Translations under genes and position numbers: made by a program
Notes under the pieces: model-generated
Seen by the model: the letters and a program-made list of their open reading frames with translations, nothing else
What the model was told of the DNA's origin: nothing
Databases searched by the model: none
Part shown: one piece after another, positions 35,403 through 47,972 of the stretch
Numbering within the stretch: the first letter of the stretch is position 1
Layout of the letters: every line of letters begins with the position of its first letter
Source: Urechis unicinctus
Lineage: Eukaryota; Annelida; Polychaeta; Xenopneusta; Urechidae
Assembly (NCBI GenBank): GCA_034190875.2
Contig: CM067348.1
Span: forward strand, 26,691,591-26,755,590
Reading direction: 5' to 3'
Length of the DNA stretch: 64,000 bases

Positions 35403-36933
35403 TGAATATTTTAAGTCGTTGAACCAAGGAACATATCACTGGACGTTTCCGTGTTCAAATGAGTGCTGCTTACACTGGTATACGCACCGGAAGTATTTCC
35501 GTGCCTGATGCCACTTAATGGTGTTCTTCTCCACACTGCCGTTGATGATGGCTGTAATAATGCTCAGTAATGGCTGATGATTAACATGTTGCAGATAGTA
35601 GTTAACGGATATAAAGTGTACGATGCTGCTTTCAACAATGCTGTTTTCACACTGTCCACGAACGCATGCAGCAGCTTCTTCTTCGCGTCTTCAATGATGG
35701 ATAGATAACCGCTGCACGTTGAGGGTTGTTAACCCGATGTTACCTTTCATTCCTCATTTATCTGACAATGCTTCTCATTCTATCCAAGACTGATCAAGGC
35801 TAGATGATGATTACAGTCATCGTAATCATACTTCAGCACTCAAAGATAAACGTAAAACCCTTCCATAGGCGACCAAATCAGATCAATGCTACCTCTCCAA
35901 ATTCCAGGCTTATTCATGGCAGTACGTATACAGTCGTTCCCGTCACATCTAAATTTGTGCACTTATCATTAGAAACTGACTCAAAATCAAATCTCATATA
36001 TTCTGTACCATTTAATAAGCGATATACATCCAAATAAGTGATCCACAAACATGCGCGGGGTCCGGAGGTTCAGGCGCTGATATCCGTATTGTTAACTTGG
36101 AATGACCGTACATATTTGCTATTGTCCTAATGTAAAAATTTGATTTATAATTTGTCACGTCCAATAAAACAATTAACTATTTTTGTTAAGTTTTTACTAA
36201 TTATAAGCAAAAGAATCCCTTTGATTCAATTGACGTATGTATACATTGAAGCATTTGTATAGCGATAAAATAGGCGAACAAATAAAATGCGGAGATAAGT
36301 TAGATAGAACGAATTGTTTCTAACGGAAATGGCAAGAAAAAAAGGACGGATAACCGATATATGTTTGACCCAGCTTTCACATTATGTGGTCGTCCCCTAA
36401 AAACATTTGACAACTTGATGTTCATGTACTGTACCGCCAGATATACAGAGCTTAAGTGAGAAGACTTACAACATACCAAAAGCGTAGTGTATGAAGCATG
36501 GTCACAAACACATTCATTCCCTAGATACTGAATGCGAAGATAATATAACGTGTAAGGAAACAAGAATGAGAACCAATTTACAAATTGCCATCAAGTTCAA
36601 CACCAATTGACTGGCTAAATGACTGAACGTAACTTTTGGGTGTATTTTTCTTTAAAAGTGTCATTATCAGTTCAAATATATACTGAAGTATATACAATTC
36701 ATAAACTATGCAACACGATACGGTCATACCTGTACATCTGCAACACAACATGGCTCATATAGCCCAAGTCCATACTTAGCGATTAATGAACAATTCAGGG
36801 TCCAATGACACAAGCCACAAAATGCTTGCAAAACGAAAAAGGGGATCAGGAACTGGTCTGACCTTGGGTCAGATGGGAAAGGCTTTAGACCAATAATCTC
36901 TTCTACATAACTACAATCGGAACTGCATGCTAT
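35403..36933. repeat. Type B 3' flank of unit 7
   Basis: Copy of 6,327-7,865 and 12,609-14,150 with scattered substitutions. No coding exon recognised. Confidence 0.6.
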
Positions 36934-37472
36934 TCAAGAAAGGGTCTGACCTTGAAGTTGCGCATACTGTGTTTGACCGGCACCGTTGACGTCCTCATAC
37001 TGACGTAGGTCTTCATAAGGCTGGGAATCACCTTGAAGAGGAGGGGCATCTTGTTGAAATGTATCGTTCTCATATTCAGCATTGATATTTGATGATGAAG
37101 CATTAGCGGCACCAGTGAGCTGGGGGTTAGATACGTGTACGGATGACATGTGTTGATTGTTCCTGACTTTATGAGACGCTGATGGTTGCTTTTCTGGCTT
37201 CTTAGCCGAGGCCAATGCCCTACGATCACAGTCATGTAAACATTGGGAATATAAATACATTGAATTGGAAAAAGGGTTATTTTCTGATTATCCATAGATT
37301 CAAAATTTGGAAGGGATGTTGGTAAAAATTACTTGCCTCTTGTAATGAATTAATGCAACGATGGAAGCAGCAGCAACGAGGCAGGCAACAACAGCCACGG
37401 TGTAGGCCACAATGACTGTGAACAAGTTGAAGCAGAACATCATATACACATGAACACTTTTGATATTGTTGT
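36934..37472 (-). other. Unit 7 exons 6-7: membrane helix and signalling tail
   Basis: Exon 6 (37337-37472) encodes the helix, rich in Val, Ala and Ile, ending HYKR. Its acceptor (GTGTAAAG) has a poor pyrimidine tract, so this boundary is the least certain. The donor is AAGAG|GCAAGT; only this GC donor gives the phase (2) that fits the acceptor GATCGTAG of exon 7 (36934-37219), while the nearby GT would lead to a stop. The tail motifs are YENDT, YEDL, YEDV and YAQL. Confidence 0.65.
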
Positions 37473-40049
37473 CTTTACACTTCACATATTGAGGTTCCTA
37501 AGGGCTAATTGTTGGTTTGAAAAATGTTACTTACAGTACGAGTAGTGCCAACATTAAAATACTGGCTTATAACATAACTGGTGGAAAAGTTATAAGCACT
37601 GCCAGTATTGCTAACATTCCATAATTGGTTAATAAATTGATAAATGATGACAGAAGTGTACACTGTTTATTCTAATGAGAAAGATTTACGAAATACATTT
37701 TAGGCAGTCAGGATAAGCAATGCGAGGACAAGGATTTGATATATCACCATGTGTATCAACATTCTGTTGAATGCTTCCTGTTGTTGTTGTCAGATGAAAG
37801 GTTGAGTCAGCGGCTACAGCACACACACACCGAATTATGAAGTCAAACCACATGTGCAAATACACATGCTAGGTTTCAGATGGGTACTTCAGAATATAGT
37901 AGTTTCAGTATATAGGTAACGAGACTCAACGATGAAATGTGGTGTATAACATTATTCTGACATTGTCAATTAACAGCAAACGGTGCTACACCTCCCGACA
38001 TAACATTGCTGTATAATTTGTGGATCATTAGATCATCAACCAGGATGTAATTGTACTGTTTGGGGTTCATGTCAAATGAATGGCGTATTCTAATGTCACA
38101 AAAGAGCCAATAAAGTGAAGGAACAGAATAAAATGACCTACTGCCATCACCTGTAAGCAGAGAGCTGTCATCCGTCGGCCTCAGTTCATTTGCATATGTA
38201 ACTGCAGAGCACATACACATGGCTTTGTTTCGTTATAGATAATACAGAAGAGACTAAAATGGGTATTAATCTATTCAGTGAGTGATAAATCAGGCTTTTT
38301 GTGCTCAGCCATTTGTCGTTATGGGTAATATGTTAATCCATAGCAAGTTGGCAACGCACTTAGTGTGTGTTGTACTCAACTCCTCACATTGAGTTATGTT
38401 ATTCCATAGCGTGTTGTACTCACCTTGTTCACACACAGGAGGATATCTATTCCCAAAGCAAGCTACGGACTCCCACTGACCAGTACTCAGCTCCACAACA
38501 GCGCAGTCATGCCTTTTGTCGGGATGGCCTGTTTTCCAGTTGTTGTATTTCATATGACCAAGAACTGGGCCTAGTTTGTAAGATCACAAAAAGTCACACA
38601 ATGTGATAACAGTACAAATAAGCGACAATAGGCGAAACAACTGTTGTGGTTAGACGAATATCTCCCCAACACGTCCACATATCAGACATTCGTACCATTA
38701 ACAACATCTTTCCAAACCCACAGCTGGTTTGTGACGTCTATCCAGTATGTACTTTCGGTTGGACTTCCTGCCAGGCTGCCGTTTAGGATGCCACTGTCCT
38801 CAGGGTTTATGTTCACAGAGAGTAGATCGCTGTTGAGGTCTACAGCACAGTAATATCGGGCTGTGTACCAGTTGGCCGCTGATCTCGCACCAACAACAGC
38901 ACACATGTCCCCTACTAGTGTTCCTGGACACGTTCCACCTGGATGAAAAGGAATCGAATACACGACGGAATACTTTTGTGCTCCAATAAAGTTGCAATAT
39001 AATCTGCTGTATAATATGTACAACTTACTTGGTGAGCAAGAAAATGTTAGCAATAAATATTTTGCTCGGAATGTTAGCACGAACATAAAACGATATGATA
39101 TTCTAATACGGATATAATACAGTTATCATGGGATTATCTGAACTCATGTCTTAATATAATATAGCTTGATGAACATTAAAGCTGGAATAGGACAGACACC
39201 ACTATCATACCCATGTCTTTACATCCGTTAATCAGTACATTTATTTTTTGCTCAAGCCCACCAGTAAACTCACAATCTCCAATTCAATAACTCATAGTTC
39301 AGAAATGTGTGGAAATGACATTATGTGATACTGAACAAATCTCGATCAACAGTTTATCCATCAAACTTTAAAAATCAAGGTTGAGTACTCAATGAACATG
39401 GTGAAGCGTGATTAAATTAATCTATATGCATGTCACTCTTCAGGAAATGTATTGGGTGGGAATTACGTAAAACCTAAAACATTTCAATGAAACGGCTTAT
39501 CCGTCAAACTCTAACGGGACACACAGGCTTATCCAAGTGGTGAAGCGTGATTAAATTCGTTAAGCACATTCAAATATATGTATGTTAACCTTTTGATGTC
39601 CAATTTCGTCCACATAGATATCCGTGAGTTTCGTCACACTTGCCCGACTTGAAGCCATCACGCGTGCTAAACATAGCACAGTCATTACCGGTGGAAACAA
39701 GTGTACCTTTGTAATACTCTTGTGCGTCCACTGTCGTGCTGGCATGAATCCATTTTCCATACTTGATCAGACGCAGACGGATCCAAGCTTGACCAGAACG
39801 TTCTGTTGTTAATAAAACATTCACATTTGCATTGTCTATGATGGCCAGACTGGAGTTGTTAGTAGTGGCACAAATGTCCACAGCTGACGGCCTAATTGTT
39901 TTTGCTGCTTCTCCGTCATGATATGTAAAACATCGTTCTCTTACGCCGTCCTGTTTACATCCTAATGAGACTTCCTCCATACTGACTGACGTCACCAGAA
40001 GTATCGTAACCAAGAATACCACATTCACAAATATGTCACCGAAATACAT
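36934..40049 (-). CDS. Receptor unit 7: intact two-CTLD receptor with ITAM-like tail
   Basis: Seven minus-strand exons join without a break: 39590-40049, 38696-38938, 38424-38564, 37992-38201, 37748-37813, 37337-37472, 36934-37219 (1,542 nt, 513 residues). The first five introns are phase 1 GT-AG; the last is phase 2 with donor AG|GCAAGT. Layout: signal peptide 1-23; CTLD1 about 28-150, Cys 31, 40, 60, 124, 138, 146; CTLD2 about 154-281, Cys 157, 166, 184, 255, 270, 279; unrecognised module 282-351; Thr-rich stalk 352-373; helix about 390-415 then HYKR; tail 419-513 with Tyr 468, 487, 493, 504. CTLD2 has HPD where sugar-binding lectins have EPN or QPD, and WES where they have WND, so classical Ca-dependent sugar binding is unlikely. 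Tyr493 and Tyr504 form YEDV-x7-YAQL, close to an ITAM. Probably a surface recognition receptor; ligand unknown. Confidence 0.8.
38424..38938 (-). other. Unit 7 exons 2-3: CTLD2
   Basis: Two exons (38696-38938 and 38424-38564) split the domain before the conserved YNNW strand. The donor AATG|GTACGA and acceptor CCCAG|TTCTTGG are phase 1. WIDVTNQLWVWKD corresponds to the WIGL region; HPD and WES replace the Ca-binding motifs. The donor after CEQ is a perfect G|GTGAGT. Confidence 0.8.
39590..40049 (-). other. Unit 7 exon 1: signal peptide and CTLD1
   Basis: The start at 40,049 is chosen because a run of Val, Leu and Ile follows at once, giving a signal peptide that would end near SVS-MEE. The domain has the CTLD cysteine pattern with the extra N-terminal pair. 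Its loop has neither EPN/QPD nor WND. The exon ends AAAAG|GTTAAC. Confidence 0.8.
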
Positions 40050-42849
40050 TTCGTTCTCATTTGCCTACATCCTGCTGTCAACTTAGCCCTCATTTACCGC
40101 CTCCTGTGAACACATAAACATGAGAACGATGACGGATTCCAATTGAATCTGTTGCAATTTGATCCTCACCACACAGTTACACAATCAGTAATCCTTGAGG
40201 TACGCGTAATGGTTGTTTTCCTCTCACAACGTTCCAAATCTACTACCATGAAAGCATGGTTGACAAATTTAGGTTACTCACCTGAATGCACTCGTTTAAG
40301 ACCCTTAGTCACCATTGGTAACATGAAGCGTTTTTCACTCAGCCGAGGCGATGAGTCGACAAGTAAGTTAAAGTCGGGGTTCCCCACTGTAACATGAAAA
40401 GTAGCTCAAGGCACCTCGTGAATACATTATCTATTTATAGCAAATGAAAACATAGCTGTATATCAAGGTCTGATTGAATGCTGCCCTCCGATCCTTGCGA
40501 CAATGTCTCGACTACTCACTTTTGCCATTCGTGCGGTCTATTTATGGGCTGATATCTTTGTATCCAACAAATCCTGTGTAAATATAAATGTTCAGCAGTG
40601 TACTGCCGTTATGTACAATATGCGTGAGTGAAGGTCGGCACTGACTGCTGTAAGACTGTGAGAGGGTTTTATTAACTTACGTGCATGCAAAAGAATTACA
40701 GCTTGCATTAAAACAATCTTCTGTGGGCCTTTCAATGGTAATGACTAATGTCTATACTTGTGGTAAGTTTTATAGAATTTGGACATTGGTAGAACTTATT
40801 CTCCTTCCAATCGTAGTTTTTTTCCCTATTTCCTACGCTGTTTAGTAGTTGCAGTAACTAACCAAGTTAAAGTTATTACTAATAAGATCATTGAGTTTGA
40901 GAGTTTTGCGCTTCACGCATGTCAATCACCAAAGTACCTCAGTGATGGTAGACCTATAAATGTAAATACTCATTTGATTACGATTTGATTTTGGCCGGTT
41001 AAGTGAAATGTAAGTCCAGTGTATCTGCAGAAAGCCAAAAACGGCAACATTTCATATCTGCAAAAGACGGATCACATTATGATCACGTTTTCCTCAGATG
41101 GGAATACGCTATGATCGTAAAAAATAATAATTAAAGTCACAGTACTGATAGTGCGATGCATAATTCACTCAGCCGAAGCAACAGTAGGTTAAAGTTGATT
41201 TCCCCACACCCTCCAACGTGAAGTGTTATGGGGCACATGTTTTACTGTTAATAACATAACTGTATCTGGAAATAATCATTAGACGTTCAAGTTTAATATG
41301 AACCTTTCGGTTTGTATGCTGCCCTTTCGATCCATTTGGCAATATTTCTGATTCTCAGTTTAGTGTGGTCATATTTTTGTGCCTGACATATCGTGTGTTC
41401 AAATAATTGTTCAGGAATCTATTGTGGGTATGTGCTGTTGGTCTTCGTGACTCCCATAATCACGTTAAATGGCAGTCCAATCTCGGAAAGGGATGCTCAC
41501 AAGTATTGTACTTATACGCATCTAACATTAAAACAATCTTCTGATGCATCTTTCATTAGTAATGATTCAAGCATACACTTGATATTTACATACACTTGGA
41601 GAAAGTGTAATGGAATATTGGACTCTTCGAACAGGGTACTTTTTTTTGCGGAGGATACAACACATTTCTACAATCTATCAATAATGTAATGTCTCGGCAT
41701 GCTGACATAGGTAGAACCTTTATACATTCCCTTTAGTAAGGGTTTTTTCCTTCGTTGATTCCTAAAGGCAGTAAATATGCGTAAATATGCAGAGAATACA
41801 ACACATTTCTACAATCTATCAATAATGTAATGTCTAAGCATACTGACGTAAGTAGAACCTTTATACATCCTCTTTAGTAAGGTTGTATTCTTTTGTTGAT
41901 TCCTAAATGCAGTAAATATGCAACTTCAAGCTATAAACTCTTTGTCTATGATTGATAGACTTGAGTGTTTTTGCTAGCTGACCACAAGTCAATCATTAAA
42001 GACCTCAGTGATATGAGCTCTACCGATTCCTTTAATTGCTCATTTGATTATGATTTGACTTGTACAGATCTAGAGTTATACAAGCACAGTGCATCTTCAG
42101 AAAAAAGGGTATGACGAAAATGTATATCATTGAAAGACATGCCTCGTTATGTTTAAGTTTTTCATGGATGGGTATACTCTTTGATCGTTTAAAAACGTTA
42201 CAATGACGTGGTTGATATGTTGCCATGTCTCTATTGTAAAACGAAACGCTGAAAACATTGCATAGTGGCAAATTTTAGTTCAGTGACTAATGGGAAAAGA
42301 GTACATGTCACTATTGATCTGGCCTTTGGTTCCTGGTCTATGGATATGAATGCCAGAGGCTGTATGTGCACGCTTATTATACTTTGAGTGGTGTAACTAA
42401 ATATGAAAACCTGTTGCCACCCATGGAAATGTATTGTTACCGCTGTGGACGTTGTGCTACTCGTGGAAAATCCCTATTATCATCTTGGTATGTCGAAACA
42501 AGGAATAGTAATTCAAGGCCGACTCTTTTTGCCCAAAACCTCCATAAACAAATATATAAGCTTCTTTTTTCTACTTTAACCATAACCTAGACACAGCACC
42601 TCATATAATTATTTGCCATTGAAATGAAACGATTTAAAATCAGCATATATTTGTCAAATCGTCTGACTGACCTTTTCATAGTTATGATATAAATGCTGCA
42701 AACTTGAATGAAAGATTGCAAATGCGGGACAAATATGACAGATTTGGGGAATTTTACCTAACGCCGGAGATGATGAGTATGGATCAAATAATTCACTATG
42801 GGACTCAACGACGATAATGGGTGTACACCATCACTCTGACAGTGTTAAG
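40050..42849. other. Upstream region of unit 7 and downstream remains of unit 8
   Basis: Copy of 17,316-19,929 with few substitutions, but with about 200 bp present near 42,100-42,350 that unit 4's region lacks, and without the second CCACCCATGGAG repeat. It includes the ~135-bp doubling at 41,645-41,920. No coding exon recognised. Confidence 0.5.
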
Positions 42850-44770
42850 TAGTAGCAAACGGTGGTATACCTCCCGACGTAACATTGCCTGATCCTTTGT
42901 TGATCATTAAGTCATCAACAGAGAATTGCTTTTACTGTTATAGGACATTTCTAACAGAAGGGTTTGTTCGAATATCACAAAAGATTCATCAAAATGAAAG
43001 AACAGATTATGAAAGTATACAACCACCACCGGTAAACAGTGAGCTGTCATCCATCGTTCGCAGTTCATTTGTAAATATAACTAACGAGCATATAATAACA
43101 GCATTGCATCGCTCTAAGTATTGCAGAGAGAACTGAAAGAGCATTAATCTAGACGAGTGATAAATCATTCTTCTTAGTGCTCAACTCTTTCTCACAATGG
43201 GTTATGTGTTGAACACACTTTGTTCACGGTTATGCTATTCCATAGCGTGTTGTACACACATTGTTCACACACAGGAGTAAGATTTTTTTACATCATATGA
43301 TTAAGAACTGGGTTTAGTAGACAGGTCACAAAACAAACGTACCATGTGAAATCATGCAGCCGAACGAGAAGAGATTGTAATGTTTGGTTCCTTGTACTCC
43401 TAGATTCCTATATTAAGACAAATTTATTCCCAACACGCTTACATATTTGACATACAAACTCCATCCTTCCACACCCACAGCTGGTTTGTGACGTCTATCC
43501 AGTATGAACTTCCTGCTGGACCTCCTGTCACGCTGCCGTTAAATATGTCACTAGACTCGGGGTAGATGTGCACAGACAGGAGATTGCTGTTGTGGTCTGT
43601 GGCACAGTAATACTGGGCTGTGTACCAGTTTGTTGCTGATCTAGTACCGACAACAGCACACATGTCCGCAACAAGCGTCCCTGGACATGTCCCATCTGCA
43701 AGACACAGAACAATACCTACAGACTTGCAGTGAGTCATTGGGCGCATAATCTGCTGCTCTGTATGTAATAAGTTTTTGACGAAGAAGATAGTGTTATTCA
43801 GGTTTCAAATTTCATCTTATAATATGATGCGTTTGGGAAAAGTTACAACTGGAAAATGACAGACACCATTATCACACCAATGATATCAAAGCCATGAATC
43901 CGTTCATCATACTTGCTAACGTCAACCATCATATTCGTTCGTTTGGAGAGACAAAAATTCCAGTCGTGTTTCGATAACCTGCTGCCATCGAAATATCTCT
44001 AGTTCAAGAAATGCTTTGGCTGAAAACTAACACTTTTCAATCAATGTGAGTGTCAAAAGTACATTATGTCACAGCCTTGTCTAAAATCATAACGTGCCCC
44101 TTTCTGTCATGCCCACGAGTGACCTACATGTCACCTGTCAGCCCCAACCCCTTCTCCGCATGCATACCCCATATCTTAAAGCCACGCCCATCCTCAAACA
44201 GGCTACTGCATGTCTCATGAGAATTGGGATAGCGTGCCGGAGTCGCTAAGGAAGCCCTTTTCAGTTCATACTCAAGCATGAAAAAGTATTTTATTATTAT
44301 ACTAAAACATTAAACATTCAAGACATTGTTTTCAACATTCATCTAATAATACACCATTATACTCGCAGTAGTGTTTTAGTAACCTGCTGCCGCGGAAATA
44401 TCCCTTGTTCAGGAAATGTATTGACTTAACACAATCTTACACTTTTCAATCAATGCAATGGCTTCAACATCACAGTTTCACAACAGGGAACAAACAGGCA
44501 ACGTTATAAAAAAATCTAAATGTGATTAGATACGTTGGGCACTTAATATGAGAAACTTTTGATATCCAGTTTCGCCCTCACAGAATGCCAAGATTTTCGA
44601 TGCATTTGTCAGAAGTGCTAAACACAGCACATCCGTTTCCGTTGAGGACAAGTGATCGTGTGCGTCTGCCCCGCTGTGATATGTGAAACATCGCTGTGTT
44701 GCGCCATCCTGTTTACATCCAAACGAGAATTCCTCCTAATGACTGACGTCACCAGCACAAACATGACCCA
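42850..44770 (-). pseudogene. Receptor unit 8: decayed relic, twin of unit 4
   Basis: Module-4-like DNA at about 42,855-43,085, CTLD2 first half at about 43,455-43,695 and truncated exon 1 at about 44,555-44,757, all minus strand. The CTLD2 piece is open for longer than in unit 4 (TCPGTLVADMCAVVG through WVWKDG), but the exon 2 donor is destroyed: the usual G|GTACGA reads GTTTGTATG. CTLD1 lacks the same central part as unit 4. Confidence 0.75.
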
Positions 44771-46184
44771 CAATAACTCTTTGATATGCACACTGGGCAC
44801 GTTCTTTCCAATCACGTTAGTAGAGAATTATCCACCTCAGTGAAAATTACGATTTCTTAACCAGTCCTGATATACATATTCAATAAAGCCGCCACTGCGA
44901 CTGCAGTGTAAACTAAATGTCACAGATACCGCATTGAAAGATTTAAAGGTGAGTTATGTTTTGTGGATCATGCTTGGAAGGGGATAGGGCGGGTTGAAGA
45001 TGGAGTTCAATATTCGTGACTAGGTAAACAGTCATACCCATGAGTACCGCTAGCAAAAGCCCTCTTGTGTGTAGCCTTCTAGAATTGTTTAACTCGGTGC
45101 ATTCACTAAAAAGTTGTTTCCCGGTTAGTAAGGGTAGAAATAAGCTCTCTTAGACCAATGGCCAACAGGGCCTATAGGTTTCAAAATCTAGGGGCCACCA
45201 GCCAAAGTTAGGAACCATTGATTTTACAACACATACAAATAGGAAATCGTACAATCAATGTTATCTTTTCACCCTTATTTTAGTCGTGACACGTAAGCTC
45301 ATATATTGCTCTGACAAGGTTAAATTCACCATGTGACTCCAATGAATTTTTCGTAAAGCTGTAAGCTAAGGATGCATAAACCATCACTTTCATCAGTAGT
45401 GTCATTGTACACTGCTGGGTGGTGCTTTTCTTGCACTTTTGGAGATTTGACTTCTTATTTGGTCTTTTATTCATTCTAGACACTGCCGTTGATCATGGCT
45501 GTAATAATGCTCAGTAATGGCTGATGATTAACATGATGCAGATAGTAGTTAACGGATATAAAGTGCACCGATGCTGCTTTCAACAATGCTGTTTTCACAC
45601 TGTCCACGAATGCATGCAACCGCTTCATTGCGTATTCAATGATGGATAAATAACCATTGCACGTTGAGGGTTGCTAACCCGATGTTGCCTTTCATTTCTC
45701 ACTAATCATATACCCAATACATTCGGCGAATTTCTTTATTGCAAGTTTGATTAAACTTAAACAAATCAGGTTTGTTCAATTAAACAAAACTTTAAACTTT
45801 CATTGAAAAATAAACAAACGATTTGTTAAATCAAACTCAAAACAGACTGCGTTGCCTCATTCTGAGTCATGAAGGCGCCATGATTACATTTGAGGAAGGA
45901 TAAAACCGGTGATCTCACCCGAGAAAATCAAAACCTGACTGCATTTATTGGTTCAAGTCAATATTTGATCTCAAATAAGTTGCGAAGCGCTAATTTCAGT
46001 GTTCCGAAAAATTACACTGGCAAATATAGTTGCTTGGCAACGATAATTCAACAAAAATTCCACGAGCATTTTTTGGTTGACGTTTGTTGAAGTTTTGGTC
46101 AACAAACAATTGAACTTCCAATAAAAAAACAGCACCGAAAAAATAGTTTAATTTTCTTTCAACAACAAAATTGAACTTACAATA
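44771..46184. other. Spacer, copy of 21,836-23,284
   Basis: Same order of segments as the first copy, slightly shorter. It includes the plus-strand frame at 45,890-46,090. Confidence 0.45.
45890..46090 (+). pseudogene. Possible orphan Ig-like fragment, second copy
   Basis: Frame conserved with 22,981-23,286, with an in-frame 9-bp loss and NYTGKYSCLAT in place of NHTGKYSCLAT. The would-be first Ig cysteine is Gly here. No exon structure found around it. Confidence 0.2.
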
Positions 46185-47972
46185 AAGAAATACACCCAAT
46201 GTCATTAATCTGACAATTCTTCTCATTCCATCTACGGCTGATCAAGGCTAGATGATAATTCCATTTATCGTAATCATACCTCAACACTCAAAGATAAACG
46301 TACAACCCTTCAATAGGCGATCAAACAAGATCAGTGCTACCTCTTCAGATTCCAGGCTTATTCATGGCAGTACGAATACTATCGCATTCGTTACATCTAG
46401 ATTTAAACTGGGGAAAGCACTTATCATCAGAAAGTGACTCAAATCTCATATATTCTGAATCATTTATTAAGTGATCCACATACAAATATACGCGGTCGGG
46501 AGGTTTAGGCGCTTATATCCGTATTTTGAAATGACCATACATATTTGCTATTGTCATCATGTAAACTTTTGATTCATAATTTGTCATGACCAATCAAACA
46601 ATTAACTATTTTTGTGACTAATTAATACCAGAAGTGCATCATTTTATTTATTTTGCCTTTGGCGTATGTACATATTGAAGCATTATATAGGATACAATTC
46701 GCGAGCAAAGCAAATGCGGAGGTAAGTTGGATAGAACTAATTGTTTCTAACATAATTGGCAAGAATAAAAAGCAAGGGTAAGCGATACATGCTTGACCCA
46801 GATTTCAAACTGTGTGATCGACGCCCTAAAAAAATTCGACGAGTTGATGTTGTGCCACCAGATATACAAAGCTTAAGTGAGAAGACTTACTGCATACCAA
46901 ATCATAATGTACGTAAGCATGGCCACAAACACATTCGTTAACTAGATAAGGAATGCGAAAACAAGATGAGAAGTAAGGAAAAAAGAATGAGAACCAATTC
47001 AAAAATTTCCATCAAGTTCAACGCCAATCGACTGGCCAAATGACTGAAAGTAACTTATGGGTATATTTTTCTTTAAAAGAGTATTTGTCATAAATTATCT
47101 GGTCTTTGCCTTTTGTTGTGGGTCTATGGAATGTGAACACCTGAGATTATTTGCCCACAAATGGACTACAATTAACCGAGACGAAATTATGTGTTTAAGT
47201 ATGCTGTAGGCTAATCCTCTTATTATTATTGCATGTCAGATCAAGGAATAATAATGTAAGGTTGACTTTTGTGGTCTAATTTATTGACGTTTTTGTTACC
47301 TAAAGCATAACATAGACACAGCAAACCATGTGAGATTGATTGTTTTAAATTCATTTGAATACAATAATACAGAACACATTTGTATAAAAGCACAACGGAC
47401 CTATACATTCCCATTCGTGTCTGTTTGACTATTCATATGTCGGATGCAGATCCCTTCGGTAACACAGAGACCTGTTGTAGGTTTTGATATATAATAGTCA
47501 TGATTTGCTACACAAAACAATGCATAGTTGTTTATGAAGTTCATGTTATTCAGTGTTATAATTTACACACAAGCACGTCTCCAATTAAAGCAACACAGAT
47601 AACATGGGCGAGTGTGTAAACATGGTGTTATCCAATCACAGTTACGCATATATGACGTACAATAAAACCCCATGACAACTTGATTGTTAATTGTTTGATT
47701 TGTCAGTACATATCCCAAGATCACCAAGCCCATCATTAACGCTTAAAATATACACTGAAGTATGCACATTTCGTAAACTGTGCAACACAATATAACTCAT
47801 ATACCCCCAGTTTATACTTAGCAATAAATAAACATTTCAAGTCAAATGGCACAAGCTACAAGAGCAGCACGGCCTATTGATTTCTAAAGAACTGGTCTGA
47901 TCTTGGGTCAGATATGAAAGGCCTTGCACCAATAATCTCTTCTACAAAACTCTAAATGGAACTTCTTGTTAT
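46185..47972. repeat. Type A 3' flank, third copy
   Basis: Copy of 1-1,603, marking the start of the third ~23 kb period. The short plus-strand frame at 46,756-46,941 is open here. Confidence 0.7.
46756..46941 (+). other. Short plus-strand open frame in the type A flank
   Basis: 61 codons, very basic, with DPDFKLCDRRPKKIRR and VVPPDIQSL. The aligned DNA in all other flanks (for example 350-530, 24,000-24,170, 7,290-7,460) carries stops or shifts. It might be a remnant of an unrelated gene duplicated with the array. No homologue recognised. Confidence 0.2.
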
